Assembly: GCA_963731205.1 (NCBI GenBank)
Contig: CAVSUJ010000002.1
Location: 930,001 to 994,000, forward strand
DNA from: DATAZK01 sp963731205
Lineage (GTDB): Bacteria > Actinomycetota > Actinomycetes > Frankiales > Frankiaceae
Reading direction: 5' to 3'
DNA length: 64,000 nucleotides
The number at the start of each line of letters is the position of its first letter. Positions within the stretch are counted from its first letter, which is position 1. Under the pieces are notes generated by a model. It ran no database searches and was not told where the DNA came from. It saw only the letters and a list, made by a program, of their open reading frames with translations. Shown one piece after another: positions 21,596 to 29,481 of this stretch. Both the position numbers and the translations under genes were made by a program.

Positions 21596-22556
21596 TGGCG
21601 ATGTTTCACGTGAAACCACCGTGGAGGCGACGGTCGATGTTTCACGTGAAACCACACCGCAGGGGGTGACACGGCCTGCCGCCACGCGCATTCTGGCGAT
21701 TGCCAACCAGAAGGGCGGAGTCGGCAAGACCACCACGGCCGTCAACCTGGCCGCCGCGCTGGGGCTCTACGGCATGCGGGTGCTGTGCATCGATCTGGAT
21801 CCGCAGGGCAACGCGAGTACCGCGCTGGGGATCGAACCCCCCGACCGCACTCCTGGCATGTACGAGGTCATCCTCGGCGAGGCCACCCTCGACTCGATCC
21901 TCACGCCCTGCCCACGTGTCCCCGGCCTGATGGTGGCTCCGGCAGCAGTGGATCTGGCCGGCGCCGAGGTCGAACTGGTGAATGAGGAGGGCCGCGAGTT
22001 CCGCCTCCGCCAGGCGCTCGCGGCCAGCGAGCGGGAGTTCGACTACATCCTCATCGACTGCCCGCCTGCGTTGGGGCTGCTCACCATCAACGGCCTGACG
22101 GCAGCCCGGGAGGTCATGATCCCGATTCAATGCGAGTACTACGCGCTGGAAGGGCTCGGTCAGCTGCTGACAAATGTCGAGCTCGTCGCCGAGCACCTCA
22201 ACCCAGGGCTACGGGTGGGCTCGATCGTCCTCACGATGTATGACAGCCGTCTCCGGCTGGCCGATCAGGTCGTGGAGGACGTCAGGGCGCACTTCAAGGA
22301 CGCGGTGCTCCCCACCCCGATCCCCCGCAGCGTGCGGGTGGCCGAGGCGCCGAGCTACGGGACCACCGTCGTCACCTATGACCCGGTGTCGCGCGGGGCG
22401 CAGGCCTATCTCGCCGCCGCGCGCGAGCTCGGAGCCCAGTCGGTGGTCGTCGACCTCACCGATCCGCCGGCTGATGAACCCACCGATCCACCTGTTGGGC
22501 CGCCCGTTGACGTAGCAGCCGCCGAGATCGGCGAAACCGTAGGAGGACTGGCATGA
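21561..22556 (+). CDS. parA: Chromosome partitioning ATPase ParA (Soj)
   Basis: Walker-type ATPase that moves ParB-parS complexes. Deviant Walker A KGGVGKTTTAVNLA at about 51-64 and Walker A' / B segments CIDLDPQGNAS and ILIDCPPALGLL are present. GTG 21561 is chosen because AAGGGG (21547-21552) lies 8 bases upstream. The first 45 residues are a non-conserved tail that includes DVSRET twice; each copy is encoded by a parS site. 331 residues. The stop overlaps parB by ATGA. Confidence 0.96.
   Translation: MPGVSGVSERTDGDVSRETTVEATVDVSRETTPQGVTRPAATRILAIANQKGGVGKTTTAVNLAAALGLYGMRVLCIDLDPQGNASTALGIEPPDRTPGMYEVILGEATLDSILTPCPRVPGLMVAPAAVDLAGAEVELVNEEGREFRLRQALAASEREFDYILIDCPPALGLLTINGLTAAREVMIPIQCEYYALEGLGQLLTNVELVAEHLNPGLRVGSIVLTMYDSRLRLADQVVEDVRAHFKDAVLPTPIPRSVRVAEAPSYGTTVVTYDPVSRGAQAYLAAARELGAQSVVVDLTDPPADEPTDPPVGPPVDVAAAEIGETVGGLA
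21602..21617. promoter_or_regulatory. parS site 1
   Basis: TGTTTCACGTGAAACC: a match in 15 of 16 positions to the ParB-binding consensus TGTTTCACGTGAAACA. It lies within the 5' coding part of parA and encodes the residues VSRET. Confidence 0.95.
21638..21653. promoter_or_regulatory. parS site 2
   Basis: A second identical copy of TGTTTCACGTGAAACC, 36 bases (a multiple of three) after the first, so that it again encodes VSRET in the ParA tail. About 5.5 kb from oriC, the expected zone for parS clusters. Confidence 0.95.
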
Positions 22557-23536
22557 CGACGCGTACCCGCGGTCTGGGAAGGGGATTGGGTGCGCTGATC
22601 GCGCCGACGACCACCCGCCCGGCGCCCGATCCGGCCGCCATTACTTTGCCGGCCCCGGCGGCAGGCTCGCCCGCGGCGCCCGCCGTCATCGATCTGGACA
22701 ATCCAGAGGCCGCCGAGACCACCGAAGGCACCGTGGTGGGCCAGCTGCGCATGATCGCTGTGACTCGGATCGCGCCCAACGGTCGGCAGCCGCGGCAGGA
22801 CTTCGACGAGGAGGCCCTGGAGCAGCTCGCAGCGAGCATCCGCGAAGTCGGACTGCTCCAGCCCATCGTCGTGCGCTCCGTCGGGGGCGGTGACTATGAG
22901 CTCATCATGGGCGAGCGCCGCTGGCGCGCAGCTCAGGTGGCGGAGCTGGCCGAGATCCCGGCGATCGTCCGGGAGACCGCTGACGACGCCATGCTGCGCG
23001 ATGCGCTGCTGGAGAACCTGCACCGCGAGCAGTTGCACGCGCTGGAAGAGGCGGCGGCCTACACCCAGCTGCTGAACGACTTCGGCTGCACCCACGACGA
23101 GCTCGCCGCGCGGGTCGGCCGCTCCCGCTCGCACATCACCAACACCATCCGGCTCCTCGGGCTGCCTCCGACCGTGCAGCGCCGGGTCGCGGCCGGGGTG
23201 CTGACCGCGGGCCACGCCCGGGCGCTCCTCGGGTTCCCGACCGCGTCGCAGCAGGAGCAGGTGGCCACGCGGATCGTCGCTGAGGGCCTGTCCGTCCGTG
23301 CCGTCGAAGAGTTGGCGGCTCTCGCCGAGCCGGAGAAGCCCACCAGGCGCCGCCCGTCCCGGACCGCTCCTCCCGGACTCGAGGATGTCGCGAGCCGGCT
23401 CTCCGAGCGGTTCGAGACTCGCGTCAAGGTCGAGATGGGCCGTAGCAAAGGCCGCATAACGGTGGAATTCGCCTCATTCGACGATCTGGAGCGGATCGTG
23501 ACGGCGATGGCTCCGGCTCCGCCCAGCTGGGCCTGA
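22553..23536 (+). CDS. parB: Chromosome partitioning protein ParB
   Basis: CTP-dependent DNA clamp that loads at parS. The ParA-interacting N-terminal motif GLGRGLGALI is present, followed by the CTP-binding GERRWRAAQ and ENLHREQLHALEEA segments and the helix-turn-helix DELAARVGRSRSHITNTIRLLGLP (about 180-203). The C-terminal dimer domain ends with FASFDDLERIV. 327 residues. ATG 22553 has GGAGG 7 bases upstream and overlaps the parA stop. Confidence 0.97.
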   Translation: MTTRTRGLGRGLGALIAPTTTRPAPDPAAITLPAPAAGSPAAPAVIDLDNPEAAETTEGTVVGQLRMIAVTRIAPNGRQPRQDFDEEALEQLAASIREVGLLQPIVVRSVGGGDYELIMGERRWRAAQVAELAEIPAIVRETADDAMLRDALLENLHREQLHALEEAAAYTQLLNDFGCTHDELAARVGRSRSHITNTIRLLGLPPTVQRRVAAGVLTAGHARALLGFPTASQQEQVATRIVAEGLSVRAVEELAALAEPEKPTRRRPSRTAPPGLEDVASRLSERFETRVKVEMGRSKGRITVEFASFDDLERIVTAMAPAPPSWA

Positions 23537-23561
23537 GTCCGAGCTGGACCTGGGACTCAGG
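23532..23561. terminator. Bidirectional hairpin over the parB and ligase stop codons
   Basis: CCTGAGTCC (23532-23540) pairs with GGACTCAGG (23553-23561), a perfect 9-bp stem with a 12-base loop. The stem includes the stop codons of both convergent genes. Likely to act as terminator or transcript end-stabiliser in both directions. Confidence 0.65.
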
Positions 23562-24522
23562 CGCCGGGGTGTGGCGGCCGGGCCATCGCGGCCTGCAGCA
23601 GATCGCGGCAGATCACGCCGAGGTCCATGCCCGCTGCGTGCACGGCCAAGGGGACCAGGCTGGTCTCGGTCATACCGGGTGAGACGTTGACCTCGAGGAA
23701 GTGCACGCCACCGTCGGGGTCGACGATGCAGTCGGTCCGGCTGAGGTCGGCCAGCCCGAGCACCTGGTGGGCGACCACCGCGAGCCGGGCTGCCTCTTGC
23801 GCGGCCTCCTCGCTGACCCGGGCCGGTACATAGAACTCCGTCGATCCAGCTGTGTAGCGCGCCGCATAGTCGTACGGCCCGCCCAGGGCATCGATCTCCA
23901 CCGCGGGCAGTGCCTGCGGGCCGTCGCCGGTGTCGATGACGGCGACGGTGAGCTCGGTGCCGACGACGAAGCGCTCGATCAGTGCGGTGTCGGAGTAGCC
24001 GAAGCTGGCGACGAGCGCTCCGGGCAGCTCGCCCGGCTCCCGCACGATCGTCGCGCCCAGCGCCGACCCTCCTGCCGCGGGCTTGACCATGAGCGGCAGC
24101 CCGAGCCGGTCGACGAGCTGGGCGATGACGGTCGAGGCGCCCAACTCCCGGAAGGTGGCGTGGGGCAGCGCCAGCCAGGGCGGCGTGGTCATACCGGCAC
24201 CGGCGATCAGCGACTTCGCCGTGGGCTTGTCGAACGCGAGCCGGCAGGCGTGGGCCGACGAACCCGCATAGGCGACGCCCATGAGGTCGAGGACGCCGCG
24301 AAGGGCGCCGTCCTCGCCCGGACCGCCGTGCAGCGCGATGAACACCGCATCTGGCGTCTCGGAGATCAACCGAGGCAGCAGCTGCGCATCGGCGTCGAGC
24401 AGAACGGCCTCGATGCCGACCCCGCGCAGCGCATCAGCCACCCGGCGGCCACTGCGCAGGGAGACGTCGCGCTCCACCGACAGGCCGCCGGCCAGCACGA
24501 ACGCGCGCTCCAGCTCGGTCAT
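23557..24522 (-). CDS. D-alanine-D-alanine ligase family ATP-grasp protein
   Basis: 321-residue ATP-grasp protein. The N-terminal VLAGGLSVERDVSLRSG and HGGPGEDGALRGVLDLMGVAYAGSS match D-Ala-D-Ala ligases; DRLGLPLMVKPAAGGSALGATIV is the ATP-grasp Lys region, and FLEVNVSPGMTETSLVP carries the metal-binding Glu/Asn. A dedicated ddl usually sits elsewhere in actinobacteria, so this conserved parB-neighbour copy may have a different amino-acid substrate. ATG 24522 overlaps the aminotransferase stop (ATGA). Confidence 0.85.
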   Translation of the reverse strand: MTELERAFVLAGGLSVERDVSLRSGRRVADALRGVGIEAVLLDADAQLLPRLISETPDAVFIALHGGPGEDGALRGVLDLMGVAYAGSSAHACRLAFDKPTAKSLIAGAGMTTPPWLALPHATFRELGASTVIAQLVDRLGLPLMVKPAAGGSALGATIVREPGELPGALVASFGYSDTALIERFVVGTELTVAVIDTGDGPQALPAVEIDALGGPYDYAARYTAGSTEFYVPARVSEEAAQEAARLAVVAHQVLGLADLSRTDCIVDPDGGVHFLEVNVSPGMTETSLVPLAVHAAGMDLGVICRDLLQAAMARPPHPGA

Positions 24523-25811
24523 GCGAGCTCCGGCGTCGGCCCGTCGGAGGGACCTGCCACTCCGCGGGGCTGGACCGGACCGAAGGTCTCCAGCAGCTCG
24601 AGCTCCTCGGCCAGCACGGCGGCGAGCCGGCGCACGCCCTCGCGGATGCGCTCGGGCGGCGGGAAGCAGTAGGAGAGGCGAAGGTTGCGCCGGCCGTTGC
24701 CGTCGGCGTAGAAGGCGATCCCCGGTACGTACGCCACCCGCGCGGCGACGGCGCGGGCCTGCATCGCTTTGGCGTCGAGGCCCTCGGGCAGGGTGAGCCA
24801 GACGTAGAAGCCACCGCTCGGAATCGTCCAGCTGCAGCTCGAGGGCAGCGCCGTGGTGAGCGCATCCAGCAGCGCATCGCGCCGCTCGCGGTAGATCTCG
24901 CGGAACGTCTTGACCTGCTCGAGCCAGGGCTGGGTCTGCAGGTAGCGGGAGATGGCCAGCTGATTGAAGGTAGGCGGGCAAAGGATCTGCGCCTCGCTCG
25001 CGAGGACGAGCTTCTCGCGTACGCCGTGGGGCGCGAGAACCCAGCCGATGCGCAGCCCCGGTGCGATCGTCTTGCTGAAGGTGCCCAGGTAGAGCACCCG
25101 ATCAGCACCATCGGCACGGATCGCCCGGAAGGGCTCGCTGTCGAAGCCGAGCAGCCCGTACGGATCGTCCTCGACGATCAGCAGGTCGGCCTCTTCGGCG
25201 ATGGCGAGGATCTCCTGACGCCGCTCCAGGCTCAGCGAGACACCCGCCGGGTTCTGGTAGTTCGGGATGACGTAGAGGAACTTGACCTTCTTGCCCGCTT
25301 TTGTGCAGTATGCGATGGTCTCGCGGAGTGCGGAGGGGATCATCCCGTCCTCGTCCATGGCGACGTGCAGCACCTCAGCCTGCGCAGAGGCGAACGTGCC
25401 GAGCGCCCCGACGTAGCTCGGCGCCTCGGCGATCACGACGTCACCGGGATCGAGGAAGGTCCGGGAGATCAGGTCGAGGGCCTGCTGGCTGCCGACGGTC
25501 ACCACCACGTCGTCCGGCGAGCCCGTGATGCCGACCAGCGACATCACGTCACAGATCTGTTCGCGCAGCCGCGGATCACCTTGGCCGGTGCTGTAGTTCA
25601 GAGCGACGGCACCCTGGTCGGCGACGAGCTGGTCGAGCAGCGCGCCGACGGCGTCGAGCGGCAGGGCAGCGGTGTACGGCGAGCCGCCGGCGAGGCTCAC
25701 GACTTCTGGGCGGCTCGCGACGGCGAAGAGAGCTCGGATCTCCGACGCGGTCATGCCTCTGGTACGGAGCGCGTAACGACCGATGTACGGGTCGAGCGAG
25801 GTCGCCGACAT
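24519..25811 (-). CDS. PLP-dependent aminotransferase, class I/II (2-aminoadipate aminotransferase-like)
   Basis: Fold-type I transaminase of 430 residues, of the MocR/LysN-like group without a DNA-binding arm. Visible are YSTGQGDPRLREQI, VTVGSQQALDLI, PNYQNPAGVSLS, EDDPYG with the PLP-pyridine Asp, and GTFSKTIAPGLRIGW with the PLP lysine (about residue 238). ATG 25811 (MSATSLDPY) is preferred; -10-like TACCTT ends 6 bases upstream, so the message may be leaderless. It is coupled to the ATP-grasp gene, suggesting that one makes the other's amino-acid substrate. Confidence 0.88.
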   Translation of the reverse strand: MSATSLDPYIGRYALRTRGMTASEIRALFAVASRPEVVSLAGGSPYTAALPLDAVGALLDQLVADQGAVALNYSTGQGDPRLREQICDVMSLVGITGSPDDVVVTVGSQQALDLISRTFLDPGDVVIAEAPSYVGALGTFASAQAEVLHVAMDEDGMIPSALRETIAYCTKAGKKVKFLYVIPNYQNPAGVSLSLERRQEILAIAEEADLLIVEDDPYGLLGFDSEPFRAIRADGADRVLYLGTFSKTIAPGLRIGWVLAPHGVREKLVLASEAQILCPPTFNQLAISRYLQTQPWLEQVKTFREIYRERRDALLDALTTALPSSCSWTIPSGGFYVWLTLPEGLDAKAMQARAVAARVAYVPGIAFYADGNGRRNLRLSYCFPPPERIREGVRRLAAVLAEELELLETFGPVQPRGVAGPSDGPTPELA

Positions 25812-25852
25812 GATTCCAAGGTAACCGAGCGACTGCTCTATCCTGAGCTTTC

Positions 25853-25981
25853 GTGGGCGCACGCAGCGGGGTCGGCCGGTCGGCGCAAGCGCGTTCGGTC
25901 GTCCTGTTCGGCGCCGGATTCATGATCGGCATGGCCGCGGCACTGCTTTCGCCGGTGCGCGAGGGGCGGGCCGCCCGATGA
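25853..25981 (+). CDS. Small membrane protein of 42 residues, coupled to GNAT gene
   Basis: Short frame from GTG 25853 to TGA 25981. The product has an Arg/Ser/Gly N-terminus, one membrane segment (VVLFGAGFMIGMAAALLSP, about 17-35) and a basic end. A -10 element TATCCT (25839-25844) ends 8 bases before the GTG, suggesting a leaderless message, and the stop overlaps the ATG of the GNAT gene (ATGA). Those two signals are the reason for calling it. Unknown function; not a recognised family. Confidence 0.5.
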   Translation: MGARSGVGRSAQARSVVLFGAGFMIGMAAALLSPVREGRAAR

Positions 25982-26604
25982 GCCGCCGGGTCGCCAACGT
26001 CACCCTCGACAACCTCGATGACCTGCCGGTCCGTTGCCGCAAGTGTGTGTTCTGGGAGCTCGATCCGGTCGCCCGATCGCGCGCCGAGGAGTCCGGTGAT
26101 TCGGCGTTCGAGAAGGAGGCCTGGGTCTCCGCGACGCTTCTGGACTGGGGGTCGTGCGGCAAGGTCGTGTACGTCGACAGCGCTCCTGCCGGCTTCGCGC
26201 TCTTCGCCCCGCCGGCCTATATCCCGCGCGCGGTCGCGTTTCCGACCAGCCCGGTCAGCGCTGACGCGGTTCTACTGATGACGGGCCAGATCGTCGAGGA
26301 GTTCACCGGTCAGGGACTCGGACGCGTGCTGATCCAGAGCGTCGCCAAGGATCTGCTGCGCCGCGGTGTCCGGGCGATCGAGGCGTTCGGTGACGCGCAG
26401 GGCAAGCCCGGCCATTGCCTGCTACCCGCTGACTACCTGCTGGCCGTCGGGTTCAAGACGGTGCGGGCCCATCACCGGTGGCCCCGGCTGCGGCTGGAGC
26501 TGAAGAGCGTCGTCACGTGGCGTGAAGACGTCGAGGTGGCGCTGGAGCGGCTGCTCGGCTCGATGACGCCGGAGATCCTGCGTCCGGCGGGTCAGCGCGC
26601 GTAA
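25978..26604 (+). CDS. GNAT family N-acetyltransferase
   Basis: 208-residue acetyltransferase conserved beside parAB in actinobacteria. Near the N-terminus PVRCRKCVFWELDP contains a C-x2-C pair; the acetyl-CoA loop is at FTGQGLGRVLIQSVAKDLLRRG (about 110-131, the Q/R-x2-G-x-G/A pattern). Substrate not known. It overlaps the small upstream frame by 4 bases and the convergent cwlM-like gene by 13 bases. Confidence 0.87.
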   Translation: MSRRVANVTLDNLDDLPVRCRKCVFWELDPVARSRAEESGDSAFEKEAWVSATLLDWGSCGKVVYVDSAPAGFALFAPPAYIPRAVAFPTSPVSADAVLLMTGQIVEEFTGQGLGRVLIQSVAKDLLRRGVRAIEAFGDAQGKPGHCLLPADYLLAVGFKTVRAHHRWPRLRLELKSVVTWREDVEVALERLLGSMTPEILRPAGQRA

Positions 26605-27767
26605 CCGAGCGGGGCTTCGCGGGGCTGCAGGAGCGCGTCAGGAAGGCGGAACGTGCCCGTCGGCGGGTCGAGCTCGGCGGGCAGGAAAATGCGCTGCACG
26701 GCGGCGAGCACCGCTTCGGCGACGACGGCGCGGAATTCGCGGGAGGCCAGCGCCGAAGCGTCGTGCGGGTTACTGAGGTAGCCCAGCTCGAGGCGCACAG
26801 CCGGCATGCGGGTCGCGCGAAGCAGGGGCCAGATCTTCGGGTGGCTGCGGCAATCCAGCAGGTCGGTACGCGCCACGACCTCGCGCTGGATGAGGTCTGC
26901 AAATCGCTCGCCGACCACGGAAGAGGTGTCCGGGGTGCCGAAGTAGTAGCTCGCGACCCCGTGCGGCACGGCCGACTGGTGGCCGTCGCAATGCAGGCTG
27001 ACCAGCAGATCGGCGTTAGTGGCGTTGGCGAACTTGGCGCGCTGGATCTCGTCGGGATTCTCGTCGTGGCGGTGCGTCAGCCAGGCGTTGACGCCGACCG
27101 CGCCGAGACGGCCCTCGAGCTGCGCCGCGAGGTCGGCCACGATGTCGCGCTCGTTCAGCCCACCGATGGTCCAGCCGAGATCGCTGCCGCCGTGACCTGG
27201 ATCCAGCACGACGGTCTTGCCGGCGAGCGAGGGACCGGCGCCGCGCAGCTTTTCGGACTCGCGCAGCTCGTAGGGCCGGCCGCCGACCACGGTGCGCTGC
27301 AGCCGCTCGAGCTCACGCAGGGTCATCGGGCCGCAGCAGCCGTCGTTGACCAATCCGCGGTTGTGCTGGAACTCGCGGAGGGCGTCCTCGGTGCGCTTGG
27401 CGAAGATTCCGTCGCAGCGACCCACGTCGAAGCCCATGTTGGCGAGCCGTTTCTGCAGCTCGAGGACGTCATCGCCGGTGAACGGGTGGCTGACGCTGCG
27501 ATACAGCAGCCGGCCGCCGAGCTGCTGACGCGCCTCCTGCAGGGCGCCGAGCGTGTCAGGACCGACGATGCCATCGACGAGCAGCCCGCGGGACTGCTGC
27601 AAACGGCGCACGGCCTGATCGACGTCGTCGTCGAAGACGTCGGGAGCACCCGCGGCGACCGAATCGAGCAGGCCGAGGTCGGTCAGCTGCAGGCGCAGGT
27701 GCTGGACGGCAGGCCCGGTGGAGCCGCGGCGAAAGAGTGGCACGATGATCGGCGAAATCCCGCCCAT
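26592..27767 (-). CDS. cwlM: CwlM-like protein (N-acetylmuramoyl-L-alanine amidase fold, cytoplasmic)
   Basis: 391 residues: two peptidoglycan-binding-1 repeats (about 12-75 and 97-158) and an Amidase_3 domain (about 184-360). The zinc ligands and catalytic Glu of amidases are kept: His192 in DPGHGG, Glu206 in NERDI, His259 in SLHCDGH and Glu327 in RLELGYLSN. No signal peptide or membrane anchor is present. In mycobacteria the homologue in the same place (after trxC, before parB) is CwlM, a PknB-phosphorylated regulator of MurA and partner of MurJ/FhaA. The C-terminal tail has threonines (370, 372) as possible phosphosites. Start ATG 27767 has a weak ribosome site. Confidence 0.85.
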   Translation of the reverse strand: MGGISPIIVPLFRRGSTGPAVQHLRLQLTDLGLLDSVAAGAPDVFDDDVDQAVRRLQQSRGLLVDGIVGPDTLGALQEARQQLGGRLLYRSVSHPFTGDDVLELQKRLANMGFDVGRCDGIFAKRTEDALREFQHNRGLVNDGCCGPMTLRELERLQRTVVGGRPYELRESEKLRGAGPSLAGKTVVLDPGHGGSDLGWTIGGLNERDIVADLAAQLEGRLGAVGVNAWLTHRHDENPDEIQRAKFANATNADLLVSLHCDGHQSAVPHGVASYYFGTPDTSSVVGERFADLIQREVVARTDLLDCRSHPKIWPLLRATRMPAVRLELGYLSNPHDASALASREFRAVVAEAVLAAVQRIFLPAELDPPTGTFRLPDALLQPREAPLGYAR

Positions 27768-27873
27768 GTCAGGGCCAGTGAGGCGAACGGTCGGCGAACG
27801 GTGGCAACGAGCTTCACTGAACGGTGTCAGCTTAGCGACCGATACCCGCCGGAGCGGGGCCGATACGCGCAAA

Positions 27874-27895
27874 CCGCCGCCCCGCGGGGCGGCGG
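27874..27895. terminator. trxA terminator hairpin
   Basis: A perfect 22-base palindrome: CCGCCGCCCCG then CGGGGCGGCGG. Read on the minus strand it lies about 37 bases past the trxA stop and is followed by TTT, as a factor-independent terminator. It separates trxBA from the cwlM-like gene. Confidence 0.75.
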
Positions 27896-27931
27896 CTCTG
27901 CGCGCGGTCAGGACACGTGACGCAAGCGGGT

Positions 27932-28255
27932 TTAGACGAAGCCCTCGAGGTCGCGCAGCAGCGCGGCCTTCGGCTTGGCGCCGACGATGCTCTTGGCGAC
28001 CTCGCCGTCGACGAAGACCGACATGGTCGGGATCGACATGATGCCGTACTTGCGTGCGACCTCGGGGTTCTCGTCGATGTTGAGCTTGACGATGCGCAGC
28101 TTGTCCGAGTGCTCGGCGGCGATCTCCTCGAGCACGGGGCCGACCATCTTGCACGGCCCGCACCACTCGGCCCAGAAGTCGACCAGCACAGGCAGGTCGC
28201 TCTTCAGTACCTCGGTGTTGAACGTGTCATCCGTCACGGGCTGGGTGCTCCCCAT
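27932..28255 (-). CDS. trxA: Thioredoxin
   Basis: 107-residue thioredoxin with active site WAEWCGPCKMVGP (Cys at about 32 and 35) and the cis-proline MSIPTMSVF. Reduced by the thioredoxin reductase encoded just upstream. ATG 28255 has AGGAGG 8 bases upstream. Cotranscribed with trxB (51-base gap). Confidence 0.97.
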   Translation of the reverse strand: MGSTQPVTDDTFNTEVLKSDLPVLVDFWAEWCGPCKMVGPVLEEIAAEHSDKLRIVKLNIDENPEVARKYGIMSIPTMSVFVDGEVAKSIVGAKPKAALLRDLEGFV

Positions 28256-28306
28256 GGGGGGTCCTCCTGGTTGTTGGGTAGGCGAGAGAAAGCGAACGAC
28301 TAGCGG

Positions 28307-29365
28307 TTAACGAGCTGACGCAAGGGTGTCGACGGTCTCGCTGACCGGCGGGGGCGGCGCTGCGGGACCCTCGGGGGCCTCGTCGTGGCGGTCCTCCTGG
28401 TCGGCGATGTGACGCTCGGCATCGAGCGCCGCCGCACAGCCGGTGCCGGCGGCGGTGATCGCCTGGCGATAGGTGTGGTCGACAACGTCGCCGGCCGCGA
28501 AAACACCGGGAATGTTGGTCAGCGTGGTGGGCGAGGCGACCTTGATGTAGCCCTCGTCGTCCATGTCGATCTGCCCGTTGAACAGCTCGGAGCGCGGGTC
28601 ATGGCCGATGGCGACGAAAAGGCCCGTCACGTCGAGGGTGGTGAGCTCGCCGGACTTGACGTCGCGCACGCGCAGCCCGGTCATCGACGTCTCGCCGAGG
28701 ACCTCCTCGATCTTCGCATTCCAGAGGAACTTGATCTTGGGGTTGGAGAACGCGCGCTCCTGCATGATCGCGCTGGCGCGCAAGGCGTCACGGCGGTGGA
28801 TGATCGTGACGCTGCGGGCGAAGCGCGTGAGGAACGTGGCCTCTTCCATCGCGGAATCACCACCCCCGGCGACGGCGATGTCCTGGTCACGGAAGAAGAA
28901 GCCGTCACAGGTGGCGCAGGCGGAAACGCCGTGGGCAAGCAGCCGCTCCTCGCCGGTGACGCCCAGCCGGCGCCACTGCGAACCGGTCGAGACGATCACG
29001 GTGCGGGCGAGCACCGTGCGCTCGTGGGTGCGGATGACCTTGGGCTCGGCCTTGAGGTCGACCTCGATCACGTCGTCGGCGACCAGCTGGGCGCCGAAGC
29101 GCTCGGCCTGCTGGCGCATGGCCTCCATCAGCTCCGGGCCCTGGACGCCCTCGGCGAACCCGGGGAAGTTCTCCACCTCGGTCGTCTGCATCAAGGCACC
29201 GCCGGCGGTGACCGCTCCCTCGAACACGAGGGGACGCAGGTTGGCCCGGGCGGTGTAGACGGCGGCGGTATATCCGGCCGGGCCCGAGCCGATGATCACG
29301 ACGTCGTGGACCTCGTGCTCCTGGCTGCTCGTGGTGGCATCCGGCTTCATGACGCTCTCGCTCAC
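28307..29365 (-). CDS. trxB: Thioredoxin reductase (NADPH)
   Basis: FAD enzyme that reduces thioredoxin with NADPH. FAD-binding GSGPAGYTAAVYTARA, redox-active CATCDG, NADPH-binding GGGDSAMEEATFL and C-terminal GVFAAGDVVDHTYRQAITAAG are present. 352 residues with an unusual acidic and proline-rich C-terminal extension (about 325-352). Start GTG 29365 is chosen because GGAG lies about 5 bases upstream; ATG 29395 and ATG 29350 are alternatives. A SigR-type promoter lies upstream. Confidence 0.96.
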   Translation of the reverse strand: MSESVMKPDATTSSQEHEVHDVVIIGSGPAGYTAAVYTARANLRPLVFEGAVTAGGALMQTTEVENFPGFAEGVQGPELMEAMRQQAERFGAQLVADDVIEVDLKAEPKVIRTHERTVLARTVIVSTGSQWRRLGVTGEERLLAHGVSACATCDGFFFRDQDIAVAGGGDSAMEEATFLTRFARSVTIIHRRDALRASAIMQERAFSNPKIKFLWNAKIEEVLGETSMTGLRVRDVKSGELTTLDVTGLFVAIGHDPRSELFNGQIDMDDEGYIKVASPTTLTNIPGVFAAGDVVDHTYRQAITAAGTGCAAALDAERHIADQEDRHDEAPEGPAAPPPPVSETVDTLASAR

Positions 29366-29424
29366 ATCGTCTCCGAATTCTCGGCGTTTCGGCATCAGGT
29401 TGATCCCGGTCAGCCGGTGTGTAG

Positions 29425-29450
29425 AACGGATCGTAGGAGGCCGACATTCC
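29425..29450 (-). promoter_or_regulatory. SigR/SigH-type promoter of trxB-trxA
   Basis: On the minus strand, GGAAT (29450-29446), 18 bases, GTT (29427-29425). This equals the published consensus for thiol-stress ECF sigma factors SigR of Streptomyces and SigH of mycobacteria (GGAAT-N18-GTT), which control trxBA. Predicted start near 29418, 50 bases ahead of the trxB start. Confidence 0.75.
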
Positions 29451-29481
29451 CTCGCCCGCGTCCGGCGCGGGATCGGGAACC

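Noticed and set aside
23557..24981. Long version of the ATP-grasp ligase starting at 24981
   Set aside because: The extra N-terminal part is a shadow of the aminotransferase gene; ATG 24522 overlaps its stop neatly.
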